Source of the DNA: CAWEDP01 sp963807925 | GTDB taxonomy: Bacteria > Acidobacteriota > Vicinamibacteria > Vicinamibacterales > CAVVIG01 | Assembly: GCA_963807925.1 (NCBI GenBank) | Contig: CAWEDP010000002.1 | Location: 558,001-622,000, forward strand | Length of the DNA stretch: 64,000 bases | Direction: 5' to 3' | Shown here: piece by piece, positions 31,122 through 41,284 of the stretch | Position numbering within the stretch: position 1 is the first letter of the stretch | How the letters are laid out: every line of letters begins with the position of its first letter | The notes under the pieces: model-generated | Seen by the model: the letters and a program-made list of their open reading frames with translations, nothing else | Databases searched by the model: none | Told to the model about the DNA's origin: nothing | Position numbers and translations under genes: made by a program

Positions 31122-31722
31122 TCACGGCGCGCGCGTTTTCAACGCGAAATTGTCCAGCGAGCCCATGTCATCGCCTGTTACGTATTCGCCCCGAATCTCG
31201 AGGCAGCGTCGGGGCCGCCAGGACCTGCTCGATCCGGGCCTGCGTGGCGCGCTGGTTCCAATTCCACGTCCAGCCGGCACTGGCCGAGAGGCGGACCGAA
31301 AAGTCCGTCCAATCCGTGCCGGGCGCGTTCGGAAACCGGTAGCTGAGTCGTCCGGCAGGCCCCACGATCACGACGTCGTCGTCGAACAGGCTGATGAGCG
31401 TTCCCGACTGCTTGAGGCTGTAACTGATGGTGCCGTCGACGGCCTTTGGCAGCTGCTGCAGAACAGTGGCCGGCGCGAGAAAGTACCACGTTTCGCCAAG
31501 CGCCTCGTCCACGCCTGTGATGCAGCCGCCCGGGTCGCCGCCGGTCGAGCTGAAGATCGCGTCCGCGGGTCTGGTGTCTCCGCGGACGATCCAGCCCTCT
31601 GCGGATTCGGTGAAATCGTGACGGACGAGCGTCCGGCTCGCCGCCTCTCCGGCTGCATGACATGCCAGTGCGGCGGCCACGGAAAGCGCGCACGCGACCG
31701 TGGCGAGTGGCCGTCGATACAT
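31122..31722 (-). pseudogene. Secreted laminin-B-domain protein, one apparent frameshift
   Basis: Starts at ATG 31722 with a signal peptide (MYRRPLATVACALS; a lipobox-like ALAC suggests a lipoprotein). One domain follows, resembling the laminin B (IV) beta-sandwich: HDFTESAEGWIVRGD, SSTGGDPGGCI, WYFLAPATVLQ, and SYSLKQSG. The expected last strand, LEIRGEYVTGDDMGSLDNF, is present but in another frame, starting near 31205. Removing one base in the GGGG run at 31211-31214 joins them and ends the protein at 31122. Without the correction the frame stops near 31178. Function is unknown; such domains bind carbohydrate or matrix in other proteins. Whether the shift is real or an error is undecided. 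Confidence 0.7.
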
Positions 31723-32031
31723 GTGTCTCGCGATTATAGCGGCTGGTCGGAGAGTCATCCCGCCGCGGTCGGGGCACTCGGCCGGCACCGGCATGTCAAT
31801 CGTTTCGTCGAGGTGCGCGGGTGGCAGCCGATGTCCATCCCGACCATGACGTCGCCCGCCATGGCGGCCCGAGAGCTGTGGATGGGGTGCTGGCGCGCCT
31901 TTCGAAAATGGCGCGGCCGGCCGCTTGCCGCCGGCCCCCATGCGCGGCCGACACTTGCGGGCGATTGGCGTCGGCGCGTCGTGCTCTGGTTCGGTCTCCC
32001 AACCCGATCACGATTACGGCATGATCAGTCC
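31723..32031. other. No gene recognised
   Basis: This stretch lies between the divergent laminin-B gene and the methyltransferase gene. Open frames cross it but show no family signature, signal peptide or start with a good ribosome site. It presumably holds both promoters; I cannot pick convincing boxes. Confidence 0.5.
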
Positions 32032-32592
32032 GTGCAGCGTGTGAACTACACGTTCGGGGTGCTCTGGGGCGCGTGGCTCTTGTTCTGGCTCGCCTCCGCG
32101 CGAGGGAACAAGCGGACCGCCACGCGGACAGGTGCGCGCTGGCGGCTCACCATGCTGGCGGCGCTTCTCCTCGTGTGGCTGGCGTCGTGGGAATTCCCAA
32201 AGTACGTCGGCCAACGGTGGCTGCCGCCGAGTGCGGCGTGGGTGTACATCGGGCTGGTTCTCACCGCCTGCGGACTCGGGTTCGCAGTGTGGGCGCGGCA
32301 CGTCCTGGGTACCAACTGGAGTGCGATGCCCAGTATCAAGAAGGACCACGAACTCGTTCAGCGCGGCCCGTATCGAGTCGTGCGCCATCCGATCTACAGC
32401 GGCGTGCTTCTCGCGGCGTTCGGCAGCTGCCTCGCGGAGGGGCGCGTGTGGAGCCTCCACGTATTCGGGATGGCCGCCATCCTGCTGATCCTGAAGCTCA
32501 AGGAGGAAGAAGCGCTGATGGCGCGCCAATTCCCTGAAGCGTATTTCGAATACCGGCGCCGCGTGAAGGCCCTCATCCCGTTTCTCTATTGA
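32032..32592 (+). CDS. ICMT/PEMT-family membrane methyltransferase
   Basis: Integral membrane protein (about 187 aa) of the isoprenylcysteine carboxyl methyltransferase/phospholipid methyltransferase family. Three to four membrane helices alternate with short loops. The conserved C-terminal part is visible: NWSAMPSIKKDHELVQRGPY, then RVVRHPIYSGVLLAAFG and the final EEALMARQFPEAYFEY region, which form the SAM site in relatives. The bacterial substrate is unknown. Start is either GTG 32032 or GTG 32041; the longer open frame upstream has no family support. Confidence 0.85.
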   Translation: MQRVNYTFGVLWGAWLLFWLASARGNKRTATRTGARWRLTMLAALLLVWLASWEFPKYVGQRWLPPSAAWVYIGLVLTACGLGFAVWARHVLGTNWSAMPSIKKDHELVQRGPYRVVRHPIYSGVLLAAFGSCLAEGRVWSLHVFGMAAILLILKLKEEEALMARQFPEAYFEYRRRVKALIPFLY

Positions 32593-32670
32593 GTCGATCG
32601 TGAGCATCGTCCTGACACGTACGCCAGCTTCAAAGAGTCGCGTCGAACGACTCGTCTCTTCTTTTCTCGA

Positions 32671-33873
32671 ATGCATCGCGTGGCTGGTCTGAAGCTTCTG
32701 CCGCTGGCAGCCGCGGCAGTCGTCTCAGTGTGGTGGGCGTCACGGAAGGGCCGCCCTTACGAATCCGGTTCGTACTGGCGCGCGGTTCCGTTGTTACGCC
32801 TGAAATACCTGATCGCGGCTCAATGCTTCACCGGTGCGTCCCTGGCGTTCTTCTTCGACCTGCTTCGTGGCGGCACTGGTGACAGAAGAGCGGTGGGACT
32901 TCTCGCGGTGATCGCCGCCCCGGTTTTCGCCGCTCTGTTCCTGCTGCGGACGAGAGGGACGCGTCGGATCGCGCTTGGCGTCACCCTCATGATATTCCTC
33001 GTTTACCGCGTGGCCGTGCCGTACGTCGACGTAGGCGATTTCAGCAGCGGCCCCGTTTCGAGGTTCGGCATCATCTTCGATGGAACCGCGATGCTCCTGA
33101 TGATGGCCTTCAGCGTCCGGGCCTACCGGACGCACATCAGCACCGAGGGAGTCCGTCAGCTCCGGGCCGAAGCCGAGCTCGCCCTCGCGCATCGTCTGCA
33201 GCGCGTGCTCGTGCCGCCTGTCGTCTTTCGCAATTCGACGATCGAGATCTACGGCCGATCGATTCCCAGCGATCAGGTTGGAGGCGACCTTGTCGATGTC
33301 GTGGAGTCCGACGAAGGGGTGCTCGCATATCTGGTCGACGTGTCTGGACACGGGATTCCGGCGGCCACGCTCATGGGCGCGATCAAGGCGGCCATGCGAT
33401 CCGCGGCGTCGCTCGCGCTCGGCAAGGCATTGGATAGAGTCAATCAGGTATTGCCATCCGTCAAGGAGCCCGCCATGTATGCGACGCTTGCGGCCGTCCG
33501 GCTGGACCCGGCGGACCGCGACGTCGAATACACGTTGGCCGGCCACCTGCCGATTCTGCACTATCGCGCAGAGACCGGAACGATCGAGGCGTTGACCCTC
33601 CAGCAGTTTCCTCTGGGGTTCTTCGATCACAGCCGGTACGAGACCCGGCGAGTCGGACGCGCGCCGGGCGACGTGTTCGCGCTCTTCAGCGATGGCATCG
33701 TGGAGGCGGCGAATGCCGTTGACGACCAGTTTGGCGTCGATCGCGTAGCCGCGCAACTCGAGGCCATACCGTCGAAACCTCTCGAGGAGATCGTTGACGC
33801 GGTGGTCGCAGCGGCGGCGGCTCACGGGGCCTCACACGACGACCGGTCGATCCTCGTGATGCGTATCCTGTGA
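32671..33873 (+). CDS. Membrane-anchored SpoIIE-type PP2C protein phosphatase
   Basis: 400 aa. The N-terminal third has about four membrane helices (for example TGASLAFFFDLL, RIALGVTLMIFLVYRVAVPY). A short coiled linker (about 150-175) leads to a PPM/SpoIIE phosphatase domain with the metal-binding motifs SDQVGGDLVDVV, LVDVSGHGIPAATLMG, LFSDGIVEA and a final HDDRSILVM. Such enzymes usually dephosphorylate anti-sigma-factor antagonists in partner-switching cascades; no RsbW/RsbV-like partner is adjacent. It converges on the TonB-receptor gene across a hairpin. Confidence 0.9.
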   Translation: MHRVAGLKLLPLAAAAVVSVWWASRKGRPYESGSYWRAVPLLRLKYLIAAQCFTGASLAFFFDLLRGGTGDRRAVGLLAVIAAPVFAALFLLRTRGTRRIALGVTLMIFLVYRVAVPYVDVGDFSSGPVSRFGIIFDGTAMLLMMAFSVRAYRTHISTEGVRQLRAEAELALAHRLQRVLVPPVVFRNSTIEIYGRSIPSDQVGGDLVDVVESDEGVLAYLVDVSGHGIPAATLMGAIKAAMRSAASLALGKALDRVNQVLPSVKEPAMYATLAAVRLDPADRDVEYTLAGHLPILHYRAETGTIEALTLQQFPLGFFDHSRYETRRVGRAPGDVFALFSDGIVEAANAVDDQFGVDRVAAQLEAIPSKPLEEIVDAVVAAAAAHGASHDDRSILVMRIL

Positions 33874-34026
33874 TCTCTCTGTTACGCAATCGCCTCGCGT
33901 GGCCGTCCAGTCCGACGTTCAAGGCAATCGAAGTGCTCGAGCGCGAATTGTTCCAGCGTGTTCCCAGTTGCCTTCTCGGCCCAGGTCAGCCGCTTCAGCA
34001 ACTCGTGACGGCGGTCAGGTGAGTGA

Positions 34027-34057
34027 GGTAGGCCGGGTGCGGACTGCCCGGCCTACC
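34027..34057. terminator. Bidirectional hairpin between convergent genes
   Basis: A perfect 11-bp inverted repeat, GGTAGGCCGGG (34027-34037) and CCCGGCCTACC (34047-34057), with a 9-base loop. It lies 153 bases after the phosphatase stop and nine bases beyond the TonB-receptor stop, ideal for terminating both. No T-run follows on either strand. Confidence 0.65.
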
Positions 34058-34065
34058 CGTCCACG

Positions 34066-37000
34066 TTAGAACTCGATCGTCACGCTGAACCGGGCGAATC
34101 GCGCCGAGGTGATTGACAACGGATTCAGATACGTCGCCGCCGGGCTGAGAAGCGTCGGCGAGTACGTCGTCTGGTAGACGTCCGTCGTGTTGGAGTTGGT
34201 CACGTTGTAGATGTCGACTGCGACCAGCGTCCTCGTGCGGCCGTACCGCAGGTTCTTGCCGAACCGGAGGTCGAAGCCGCTGAGCCGATCGCCGTACAGC
34301 GAGCCAGGCTTGACGAGGTTGAAGTTCTCGACCGGAATGTTGCCGCCGCCGAACGGGCGTCCAAGGCTGGTCTCAGCGAACAGCAGCAAGGCCTGGGCCT
34401 GGAGGCTCTGCGACGAAACGGCCGGGAAGTTGTTCCCGGCGTACGGCAGACTGTGGAACGTCCCGCTGATCAGGACGTCGATCTTCGGGATGTTGTAGGT
34501 CGCGAGACCTTTGAAGTTGGTCAGCCATGTGGACTCGCGATGGCAGAAGGCCTGCGGCCACTGGCCCAGTCCGCCAATCGCCCCTGCGCTCCCGGGGAAG
34601 AACCCGTCGGTGCCGCCCCACGGACCGCCGAAGATGTTGATCTCCGGGTGCTGCGCGGCCACGCCACACTCATCCTCGACGACGTTGCCCGAGCTCGTGC
34701 CGCCCTGGATGGTGACGCTCTTGAGCCGCGCGTTCACCGAAATGTCGACACCGTTGAAACGGTTGTACGCTCCGCCGACGTTATCCGTGAACGTCCGGTA
34801 GTTGTCGAGGACATTGAACTTCTCGGGTTTGACGTCGTAGAACGTCAATGTCTGCCCGGCGTTGCTCCCGAGCAGCGGATCGTTCGGCACCTGGTAGGTG
34901 AAGGCGTCGAAATCGGCGGGCGTGAGCGCCCGGTTGATTGTGGTCTGCAGGTTGCCCCAGCTTCGCCGAATGTAGTTGAGCTCGACCGAGACCCTGGGCG
35001 CGACCTGTTGCATCACGCCCAGCGACAGATCCCAGCTGTACTCGCGTGTATTCCAGCCGCTGGTCGTTGCGGGATCGATCGTGAGCGGCGACACTGATTT
35101 CCCGAAGAAGGGGTTGCCCGCGCCGCAGGAATCTATCGCCGCGTTGTACCCGGGGCGTCCGGTTGATTCTGCGCCCTGGAATCCAACAGATTGCAGTCGA
35201 CAACGAAGTCGTGGTTGTTATCGCTCCAGCTTCGCTGGTCCGAATTGATGAAATGCCCGGCACCCGCGGGGCTGTAATTGGCCCACTCGTCAACGGTGTT
35301 GAAGGTCGTCAAGTACTTGCCGAGGAAGAACTTCACGGCAGTCTTTCCGTTCCCGAACACGTCATAGGAAGCGCCGAAGCGCGGCAGCATGTCCTTCTGG
35401 TGCAGCGGACCGTCCTGCGCCGGAAACACCGCGGCCACGGGCAATAGATAGTTCGGGCCGATTTGCTGGTCCCCGAAATGGTCGCTCAGGTGTTCGAAGC
35501 GGAGACCTCCAGCCAGCGAGAGCCGCCCCACGGTCCATCGATCCTGCGCATACAACGCGAACAGGCTCTGCATCTGCTCCTGGAACGACGCCTGGTCGTC
35601 GTATGCCGTGAACTGATAGGGAACGCCGTTATTGAAGAAGTACTTGAGCTGGCTGTTGTTGTAGTAGTCGATCGGGTACCTCGCGTCGTTGTGGTGATAA
35701 CGGAAGCCGAACTTCGCCGAATGTGAGCCCGTGATGTACGAAGCCGACCCGTTGACGATGTTGGTGAGTCCGCTGTGCCCCGACCACCCGGGCGAGGTGG
35801 ACCGGTAATTGATGTGCGGAATCGAGCCGTTGCCGAGATCGTCCTGCACCGGAATGAGCGTCGCATCGAACGGATCCTTCTGCCGGCTGCCCCAATAGAA
35901 ATACGGCCCCAACTGAGCGTTGGCCTCGAGCAGCAGGCGCGAGTTGACCGGCGAGGACCAGGCGAGCTGCGTCATCACGTTCGGATGGTTCTCGTTTCGA
36001 GGGATCGCTTCGGGTGTCGAAATGATTCCGCCGAAGGTGAGCCCGTTGCTGTCGCCGCCCTCGATGCAGTGGAGGCAGATGTACTGGACCTGCGACCAGG
36101 CCGTGACTTTGTTGCGCGGCGTCGGCTGCCACGTCAGCCGCATCTGCCCGTCCTTCCACGTGCCGTCGTCCTCGGCCTGCTGGAGCGGGCGACCGCCCTG
36201 GCCGTCGGCGGGGAGATACGTCCATTTGGTCGGATCGCCGGCGTTCAGGTTCACGTACATGTTGGCGACGCCCTGCCGGTTGATCTGGTAACGATAGCCG
36301 CCCCAGAACCACAGCTTGTCTTTCACGATGGGGCCGCCGACCGAGGGGTTGATGTCCCATGCCTTGTTCAGGCTGTTGGCCGACCTCAACCCCTTCGCCT
36401 GAACGTCCGCGGAGAGGTTGTCGCCCTGGAGCTTGTTGCCGGTCCCGTTGATGAAGAGATTTCCGGCGAACATGTTACCGCCCTGCTTGCCGATGATATT
36501 CATCTGCGGACCGCCGGTCGTCGCCTCGCCGAGTCCGCCGCTGATGCTGAACACCACTTCCTGCGAGTTGCCGACATCCGGCACGTAGGACGACACGCCC
36601 ATACCCTGATAACCGCCGCTCATCCCGTCGACCAGGACCTGTCCTTCGTTACGGCGTCCGCCGTGGACCTGAAAGACGCTGAAGACGGCGGCGTTGGCGC
36701 CGCCGACGTCGTTGCCCTGGACGTTGATCGCCGGGACCAGCTGCGTGAAGGACGAATACAGCCGAGACGACGGAATGTTCTTGATCGTCTCGTTGCTGAG
36801 CGTCTCCTGCGTGCGCGCGCTCGTCACGTCGACGACCGGCGCTTCACCGGTCACCGTGATCGTCTCGGCCACGCCGCCGACTTTCATGTCGGCGTTCACC
36901 GTCGCGATGAAGTTGCCGGTCAGCTCGATCCCTTCGCGCTTGACCGTGCTGAACCCGGTCAGGGCGAACGAGACGGTGTAGGTGCCTGGCCGCAGATCTT

Positions 37001-37205
37001 CAATCCGGTATTGACCGGTGGCGTTGGTCACAACCGAGCGCGTCTTCTCGATCAGCGCCGGACTGGACGCTTCGACGGTGACGCCGGGCAGCACGGCGCC
37101 GGATGGATCCTTGACGGTCCCGACGATCGAGCCTTGCGCCCAGGCTGCGCCGGGTGCGACGACGAGCAGCATGAACGCTGCGATCCCTCTGACGAGACGG
37201 TTCAT
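34066..37205 (-). pseudogene. Oar-like TonB-dependent receptor, one apparent frameshift
   Basis: Outer-membrane receptor of about 1045 aa. It has a signal peptide (ending AWAQ), an N-terminal carboxypeptidase-regulatory-like beta domain (IVGTVKDPSGAVLPGVTVE, about residues 25-110), a plug with TITVTGEAPVVDV, and a long beta-barrel ending in FSVTIEF with a terminal Phe. A GGAGG ribosome site precedes ATG 37205. The frame breaks near 35184: one missing T in GATTCC turns LLDFQGAESTGRPGYNAAI into a stop at 35133, and the barrel continues intact to 34066. The 690-aa upstream part would lack a third of the barrel. Such receptors in acidobacteria import large ligands, often oligosaccharides or siderophores; the ligand here is unknown. 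Confidence 0.88.
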
Positions 37206-37639
37206 CGTGAGCCTCCACGAAAGACGGTCACCAGGTCCCGATTCCCATCATTCTCCGAATCGAGCCGCGCGGCAGATCTGCGCAATCCTGCGTCCCCGAA
37301 TAGACGACCGACGCCGCCATGTGCGATGGCCCGGCCAGCTGTTCAGTGACGTCGAACGCGGGCCAATCTTCTGACGTGTCGGGCCGGACGTCGTTCGCGA
37401 CTGCATCGACGCGCGGGCTTCAGGCAGCTGCTCGCGGGCGAATCGATGCAGACAAAGCGCGTCAGGCGCCGCGTGTTCAGCGGCACTGTACCCGATGCGA
37501 AATCCTCGCGGAAATGCATTTTGCGTCGCAATGGCGCGTCCGCCGCACCGATACGGGGAATTGGATCAGAGAGGAGCGCTGACAGGCGTGATCGCATGCA
37601 ACGAGATGACGAGCAGAGTGACCACCTGTTTGCCCTCTA
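37206..37639. other. No gene recognised
   Basis: This stretch upstream of the TonB receptor should contain its promoter. Short open frames occur on both strands but none carries a family motif or plausible initiation site. Confidence 0.5.
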
Positions 37640-37905
37640 CCACCGGCGGTGTCCACTGTTTCGGGCGGACACCGCGCTCGTGGACATGATCCGCCCGACC
37701 GTCTGCCGGTAGTCTGTGTGATGGAGGGGAGAATACTCTCGCCGACGATCGATCCGCCGTTGGCGGTCGCGACGTTGCGGACTCTGGCGTTCATCACGCG
37801 CGGCCAGACGTAGTCGACCGACGGCAGGTAGAACGTCTTCGCACCCGTCTCGGTCATCAGCCACGGCTGAACGGCTCGACCTGGGTGAAACAGTTCGCGT
37901 GCCGC
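37640..37905 (-). pseudogene. Fossil of an amide/urea-type ABC substrate-binding protein
   Basis: Three short in-frame segments, separated by single-base deletions, read like the middle of a UrtA/AmiC-like periplasmic binding protein. They are NCFTQVEPF (about 37895-37870), PWLMTETGAKTFYLPSVDYV and MNARVRNVATANGGSIVGE (37862-37755), and EYSPLHHTDYRQTVGRIMS (about 37740-37680). The order and spacing match the family; shifts fall near 37865 and 37747. No start, stop or remaining domains can be traced with confidence, so this is a remnant and not a functional gene. Confidence 0.5.
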
Positions 37906-38469
37906 GCGCGCTGGATCGACGCGCCGCCTCGCTGGGCGGCGGCAACGTTGGGTATGAGCCGTCCGACGTCTGGCGACAGGAACTGTCTGGGTCTCCGCCG
38001 GCGTCTTCTGGTCGACCGTCGTGGTCGCGGAACAGTCCAGTGTCGTCGCATGCCTGGCGACTCCGCTCGTCTACGCCGTCGCGGTAGCTGGCACGCCGCT
38101 CCGGCGCTGGCCGGCGGCCAACATCTTCAATGTGATGACCGGCGCGCGTTTGGACGTCCTGGATCCCGCCCCACCGCGGTGTTCGCGGGCCGTCTTCGTG
38201 GGTGCCCGTGGCCGCGTCCTTGCCGTCTCGATGGGTCATGCTGGCAGTCGGCGTCCTCCTGGTCAGGCGGGACCACTATGGGGTCGACAGGAGCTTCTAA
38301 ACTGACGAGTAAGGGTGGGGGGACCGCTCAGACCGCAAAGCCGCCGCATTCGCAGACCAGCCGTTGGCGGTCTCGTCGGTGCCTCGGGCCGAACAATTCG
38401 CCTGGGATCACCGCGCTGCTTGGCGCGGACTGTGCACGACCTTGATCCGGACAACTCAAGGAGGTCTGG
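37906..38469. other. No intact gene recognised
   Basis: Continues upstream of the binding-protein fossil on the minus strand and may contain more of it, but the translations are too degraded to assign. The last bases hold the AAGGAGG ribosome site of the next plus-strand gene. Confidence 0.45.
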
Positions 38470-39003
38470 GTGCGTGCGTTCTTGCAGATCCAGCTCGTCA
38501 GCATCGTCGCGCTAGGCGTCGTGCCCCTCTCTGCGCAACAGGCGCCGGCGATCCACGGCTTCAACGGCACGATGGCGACTGAAGCAACGATCAAAAGCGA
38601 GTACAAGGCAGCCAATAAGGTCATCGTGACCACCGAGGACGGTATCGAGCATGTCTATGACGCCGCTAAAGGGCTCGTGGTGCACGGCGGCAGGGACCCG
38701 CTGGCGGATCTGAAGCCGGGCACGCCTGTGATCATCCACTACACCGCCGACAACACAATCCAGGAGCTCGATCGCATCGGCACTGGCGGACTCAGCTCGA
38801 CGGAGGGGATCGCCACGAAGATCGACCGCGGCAAGAAGGAGATCACCGTCAGATACGACAATGGCACAATCGAGACGCTGAAGCTCACGAGCAGGGCCGC
38901 TGCCGACGTCGGCAAGAACATCGAACCCGATACGAGGATCGTCGCGTACTACTCCGACGAAGCCGGCGGGAAGGTCACTCACTACTTCAAGAAGAAGGGG
39001 TGA
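38470..39003 (+). CDS. Secreted protein of unknown function
   Basis: A 177-residue protein beginning at GTG 38470. It has an excellent AAGGAGG ribosome site (38458-38464) and a Sec signal peptide ending near LSAQQA. The mature part appears to hold two similar small beta-rich units: KVIVTTEDGIEHVYDAAKG with DLKPGTPVIIHYT, and KEITVRYDNGTIETLKL with NIEPDTRIVAYYSD. This is an internal repeat of about 75 residues, resembling OB- or DUF5666-like barrels in general pattern. It ends in a lysine-rich tail. No function is assigned. Confidence 0.75.
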   Translation: MRAFLQIQLVSIVALGVVPLSAQQAPAIHGFNGTMATEATIKSEYKAANKVIVTTEDGIEHVYDAAKGLVVHGGRDPLADLKPGTPVIIHYTADNTIQELDRIGTGGLSSTEGIATKIDRGKKEITVRYDNGTIETLKLTSRAAADVGKNIEPDTRIVAYYSDEAGGKVTHYFKKKG

Positions 39004-39271
39004 CGGTTTTCGAGCAGCTCGCCACGCGAGCAAGGCGAGGATGTCGTGCTTTCTCCTTTCTGGCACTTCGCCGTCGAGACGAAGGGGGCGCGGCGATCAG
39101 TCCGGTTGGTCACGGTCCTGTCGCTGGGAAGCGGTTGGTCGACGCCGGCGCGGACTTGATGAAATCGATGCGTCCGCATTCAGTCGCCCGTCGCTGTGAC
39201 AAAGAATTGAGCGACGGCCCTCCGCGCTCCGCGATATGCTTCGTGCACTGCCGTTCATCGGAAGGACATTT

Positions 39272-40213
39272 ATGAGACTGGCTGCGAAACGCCGGCGCCG
39301 TGTCGTCCGCGACATCACGACTGCTGCCGCTGTCTTGGCGGGCGCAGTCTGTAGCCTGTTCTTGTCGCTGACGGCGGTCAGTGCGGCGACGGTCGACGGG
39401 CTGAAGGTTCACTCGACTGTGACGGGGAGCGCGTCGACGACCGTGTTCCTCATCCACGGCTACACCTGCGACGAGACGAGCTGGGCGGAGCAGGTACCGG
39501 TCCTTGCCCGGCAGTACCGTGTCGTCACGCTGGATCTGCCGGGCCATGGCCAGAGCGACCGACCGGGCGTGGAACAGTTCTCGATGGATCTGTTCGCGCG
39601 TGCCATCGAGGCTGTGAGGCTTGACGTCAAGGTCGATCGCATCGTGCTGGTCGGGCACAGCATGGGCACGCCAGTCGTCTTGAAGTATGCGAACCTCTAC
39701 CCTCAGCACACCGCGGCGCTCGTCTTCGTCGACGGTCTGATGCCCGCGGCACCGACTCCGACCGGCCGCACCGCGGGGCCGGCCGGCAACCCTGCCTCGG
39801 CCGTCGGTACGCCGCCGAGTGCGGGCGCCAGGATGGGTGGTCCGAACGGCCGTCAGAACCGTGAGGCCATGGTGCGCCGGTTCTTCCGGCCCACCACGGC
39901 GCCGGCCGTGCGGCAGAAAGTGCTCGACATGATGCTGGCCGCGCCAGAGGCCACGGCCGTTGGCGCGATGAACGCGACCAGCGATCCGGCGGGTCGCACC
40001 ACCGATGTCCCTGATGTGCCGACGATCGGCATCTACGCGGAGCCGAATCCGATCGCCAGCCGGGACGTGGTCCTGCGAAACTTCCCAAAGGCCGCGTACG
40101 TTCAACTGCCCGGGACCGGGCACTTCCTGATGCTGGAAAAGCCCGTCGAGTTCAATGCGCTCTTGCTGGACTTCCTGGCGACGCTGCGGCGCCCCGGCGA
40201 CTTTTCGAAATAG
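39272..40213 (+). CDS. Secreted alpha/beta-hydrolase
   Basis: An alpha/beta-hydrolase-fold protein (313 aa) with an N-terminal signal or anchor after a basic stretch (RLAAKRRRRVVRD, then a hydrophobic run ending VSAAT). Catalytic elements are visible: the oxyanion region VFLIHGYTCDETSWAEQ, the nucleophile elbow GHSMG, an acid in the late strand, and the His of GTGHFLMLEKP. A Pro/Gly/Ala-rich cap segment (about residues 160-200) is unusual. A GGAAGGA ribosome site six bases upstream selects ATG 39272 over the start at 39236. Substrate unknown; it is likely an esterase. Confidence 0.85.
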   Translation: MRLAAKRRRRVVRDITTAAAVLAGAVCSLFLSLTAVSAATVDGLKVHSTVTGSASTTVFLIHGYTCDETSWAEQVPVLARQYRVVTLDLPGHGQSDRPGVEQFSMDLFARAIEAVRLDVKVDRIVLVGHSMGTPVVLKYANLYPQHTAALVFVDGLMPAAPTPTGRTAGPAGNPASAVGTPPSAGARMGGPNGRQNREAMVRRFFRPTTAPAVRQKVLDMMLAAPEATAVGAMNATSDPAGRTTDVPDVPTIGIYAEPNPIASRDVVLRNFPKAAYVQLPGTGHFLMLEKPVEFNALLLDFLATLRRPGDFSK

Positions 40214-40303
40214 CCGTGACGGCCGTCGATCGTTGGCCGCCCCGCTTCGCCACTCACCACCTCGCGCATGCACGCAAGTGCTCGCTAGCGTCGCAGCCGT
40301 TCA

Positions 40304-40615
40304 TCATTCTGCGCGCAACGCCACCGTGGGGGTGAGGCTGACTGCCCGGTGTGCGGGCACGTAGCTCGCGAGGAGCGCGACGATCGGCAGCAGGAGGCCG
40401 ACAAGCACGAGTGTCACCGAGTCCGTCGGGGCGACTCCGTACAGAAATCCTGAGAGCGTCCGAGCGACCGCGAGCGCACCAAACACGCCAACACAGAGGC
40501 CGATCGCGGTGAGCTTCGGCCCTTCGCCAACGACGAGGCGGATCACTTCTGCCGTCCGCGCGCCGAGCGCCGTTCGAACGCCGATTTCATGCGTCCGCTG
40601 CGTCACCGCTCGAGC
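40304..40615 (-). pseudogene. C-terminal stub of a MacB/FtsX-type ABC permease
   Basis: Only the last ~100 residues of an FtsX-domain permease remain: RAVTQRTHEIGVRTALGAR, a membrane helix (GLCVGVFGALAVARTLSGFLYG), a second helix and the final PAHRAVSLTPTVALRAE. That ending is typical of the roughly 800-aa orphan permeases of acidobacteria. Homology stops abruptly near 40615, just before the start of a duplicated segment (40696). No ATPase gene is nearby. It is a truncated remnant. Confidence 0.8.
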
Positions 40616-40695
40616 GAAAAAAGAGGCGGGTTGACATTGCCGGACTGAGCGCCAAGTGGGGCGCGTGTTTGCCTGTTCGGGCTGCGGCTTCATCG

Positions 40696-41284
40696 CCGCC
40701 GCGAAACGTCGTTGCGCCGGCAGGGCTCCTCGCCTAATCTACGCCGATGCGGAGGACAGTACCTGACTTTATCCCTCATGCTGGCGGTGTGCGGGCTGTC
40801 GCTGATCGCCCAAACGCCGTCGACGAATGCGGCTCAGGAGGTTCACGCCGACTTGAACCAGCTGATGCGGGGCGTCCTGTATCCCGCTGCCAACGTGGTG
40901 TTCTTCGCGCAAGCAGACAATCCTGGAGACGTGAAGCCCATCCCCGGCCATGACCCCTCGATGGGCGACCGACCCTCTCACGAGCACCTTTGGGGGTTGG
41001 CAGGCGATCGAGAACGCGGCGCTGGCGCTCGCAGAGTCCGCCAACTTGTTGTTGATCCCAGGGCGAGTCTGCTCCAACGGCGTGCCCGCTCCGACGAAGG
41101 ACCCGGCCTGGGCTTCATTCGTGCAACAGCTTCGTGACGCCGGCGTGATGGCCTACGAGGCGGCCCAAGCCAAAGATCAGGACAAGATGATCGCCATCTC
41201 CGAGCCGCTGAGTGCGGCGTGCGCCGGCTGCCACCGCAAGTGGCGCGACCGCAGGACGGCCGCCAACCGCTGTAAGTAGGAACC
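40696..41284 (+). repeat. Direct repeat, copy 1 (cytochrome gene and its upstream region)
   Basis: About 589 bp nearly identical to 52111-52697, in the same orientation. The match starts at CCGCCGCGAAACG, includes about 50 bp upstream of the start codon (CAGGGCTCCTCGCCTAATCT) and ends at AGGAACC just after the stop. Copy 1 is two bases longer, and both extra bases are frameshifts in its gene. Confidence 0.9.
40747..41279 (+). pseudogene. Frameshifted copy of the C-terminal-heme cytochrome
   Basis: Same gene as 52162-52692 but inactivated. One extra base near the start (around 40752-40765) puts the signal peptide out of frame with the ATG at 40747. A second extra G in ATGGGCGACC (about 40962) shifts the middle of the protein. 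Downstream the correct frame resumes and keeps the CAGCH heme motif and the final lysine-rich tail. The many silent and conservative differences from copy 2 suggest it was once functional and is now decaying, unless the indels are assembly errors. Confidence 0.8.
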
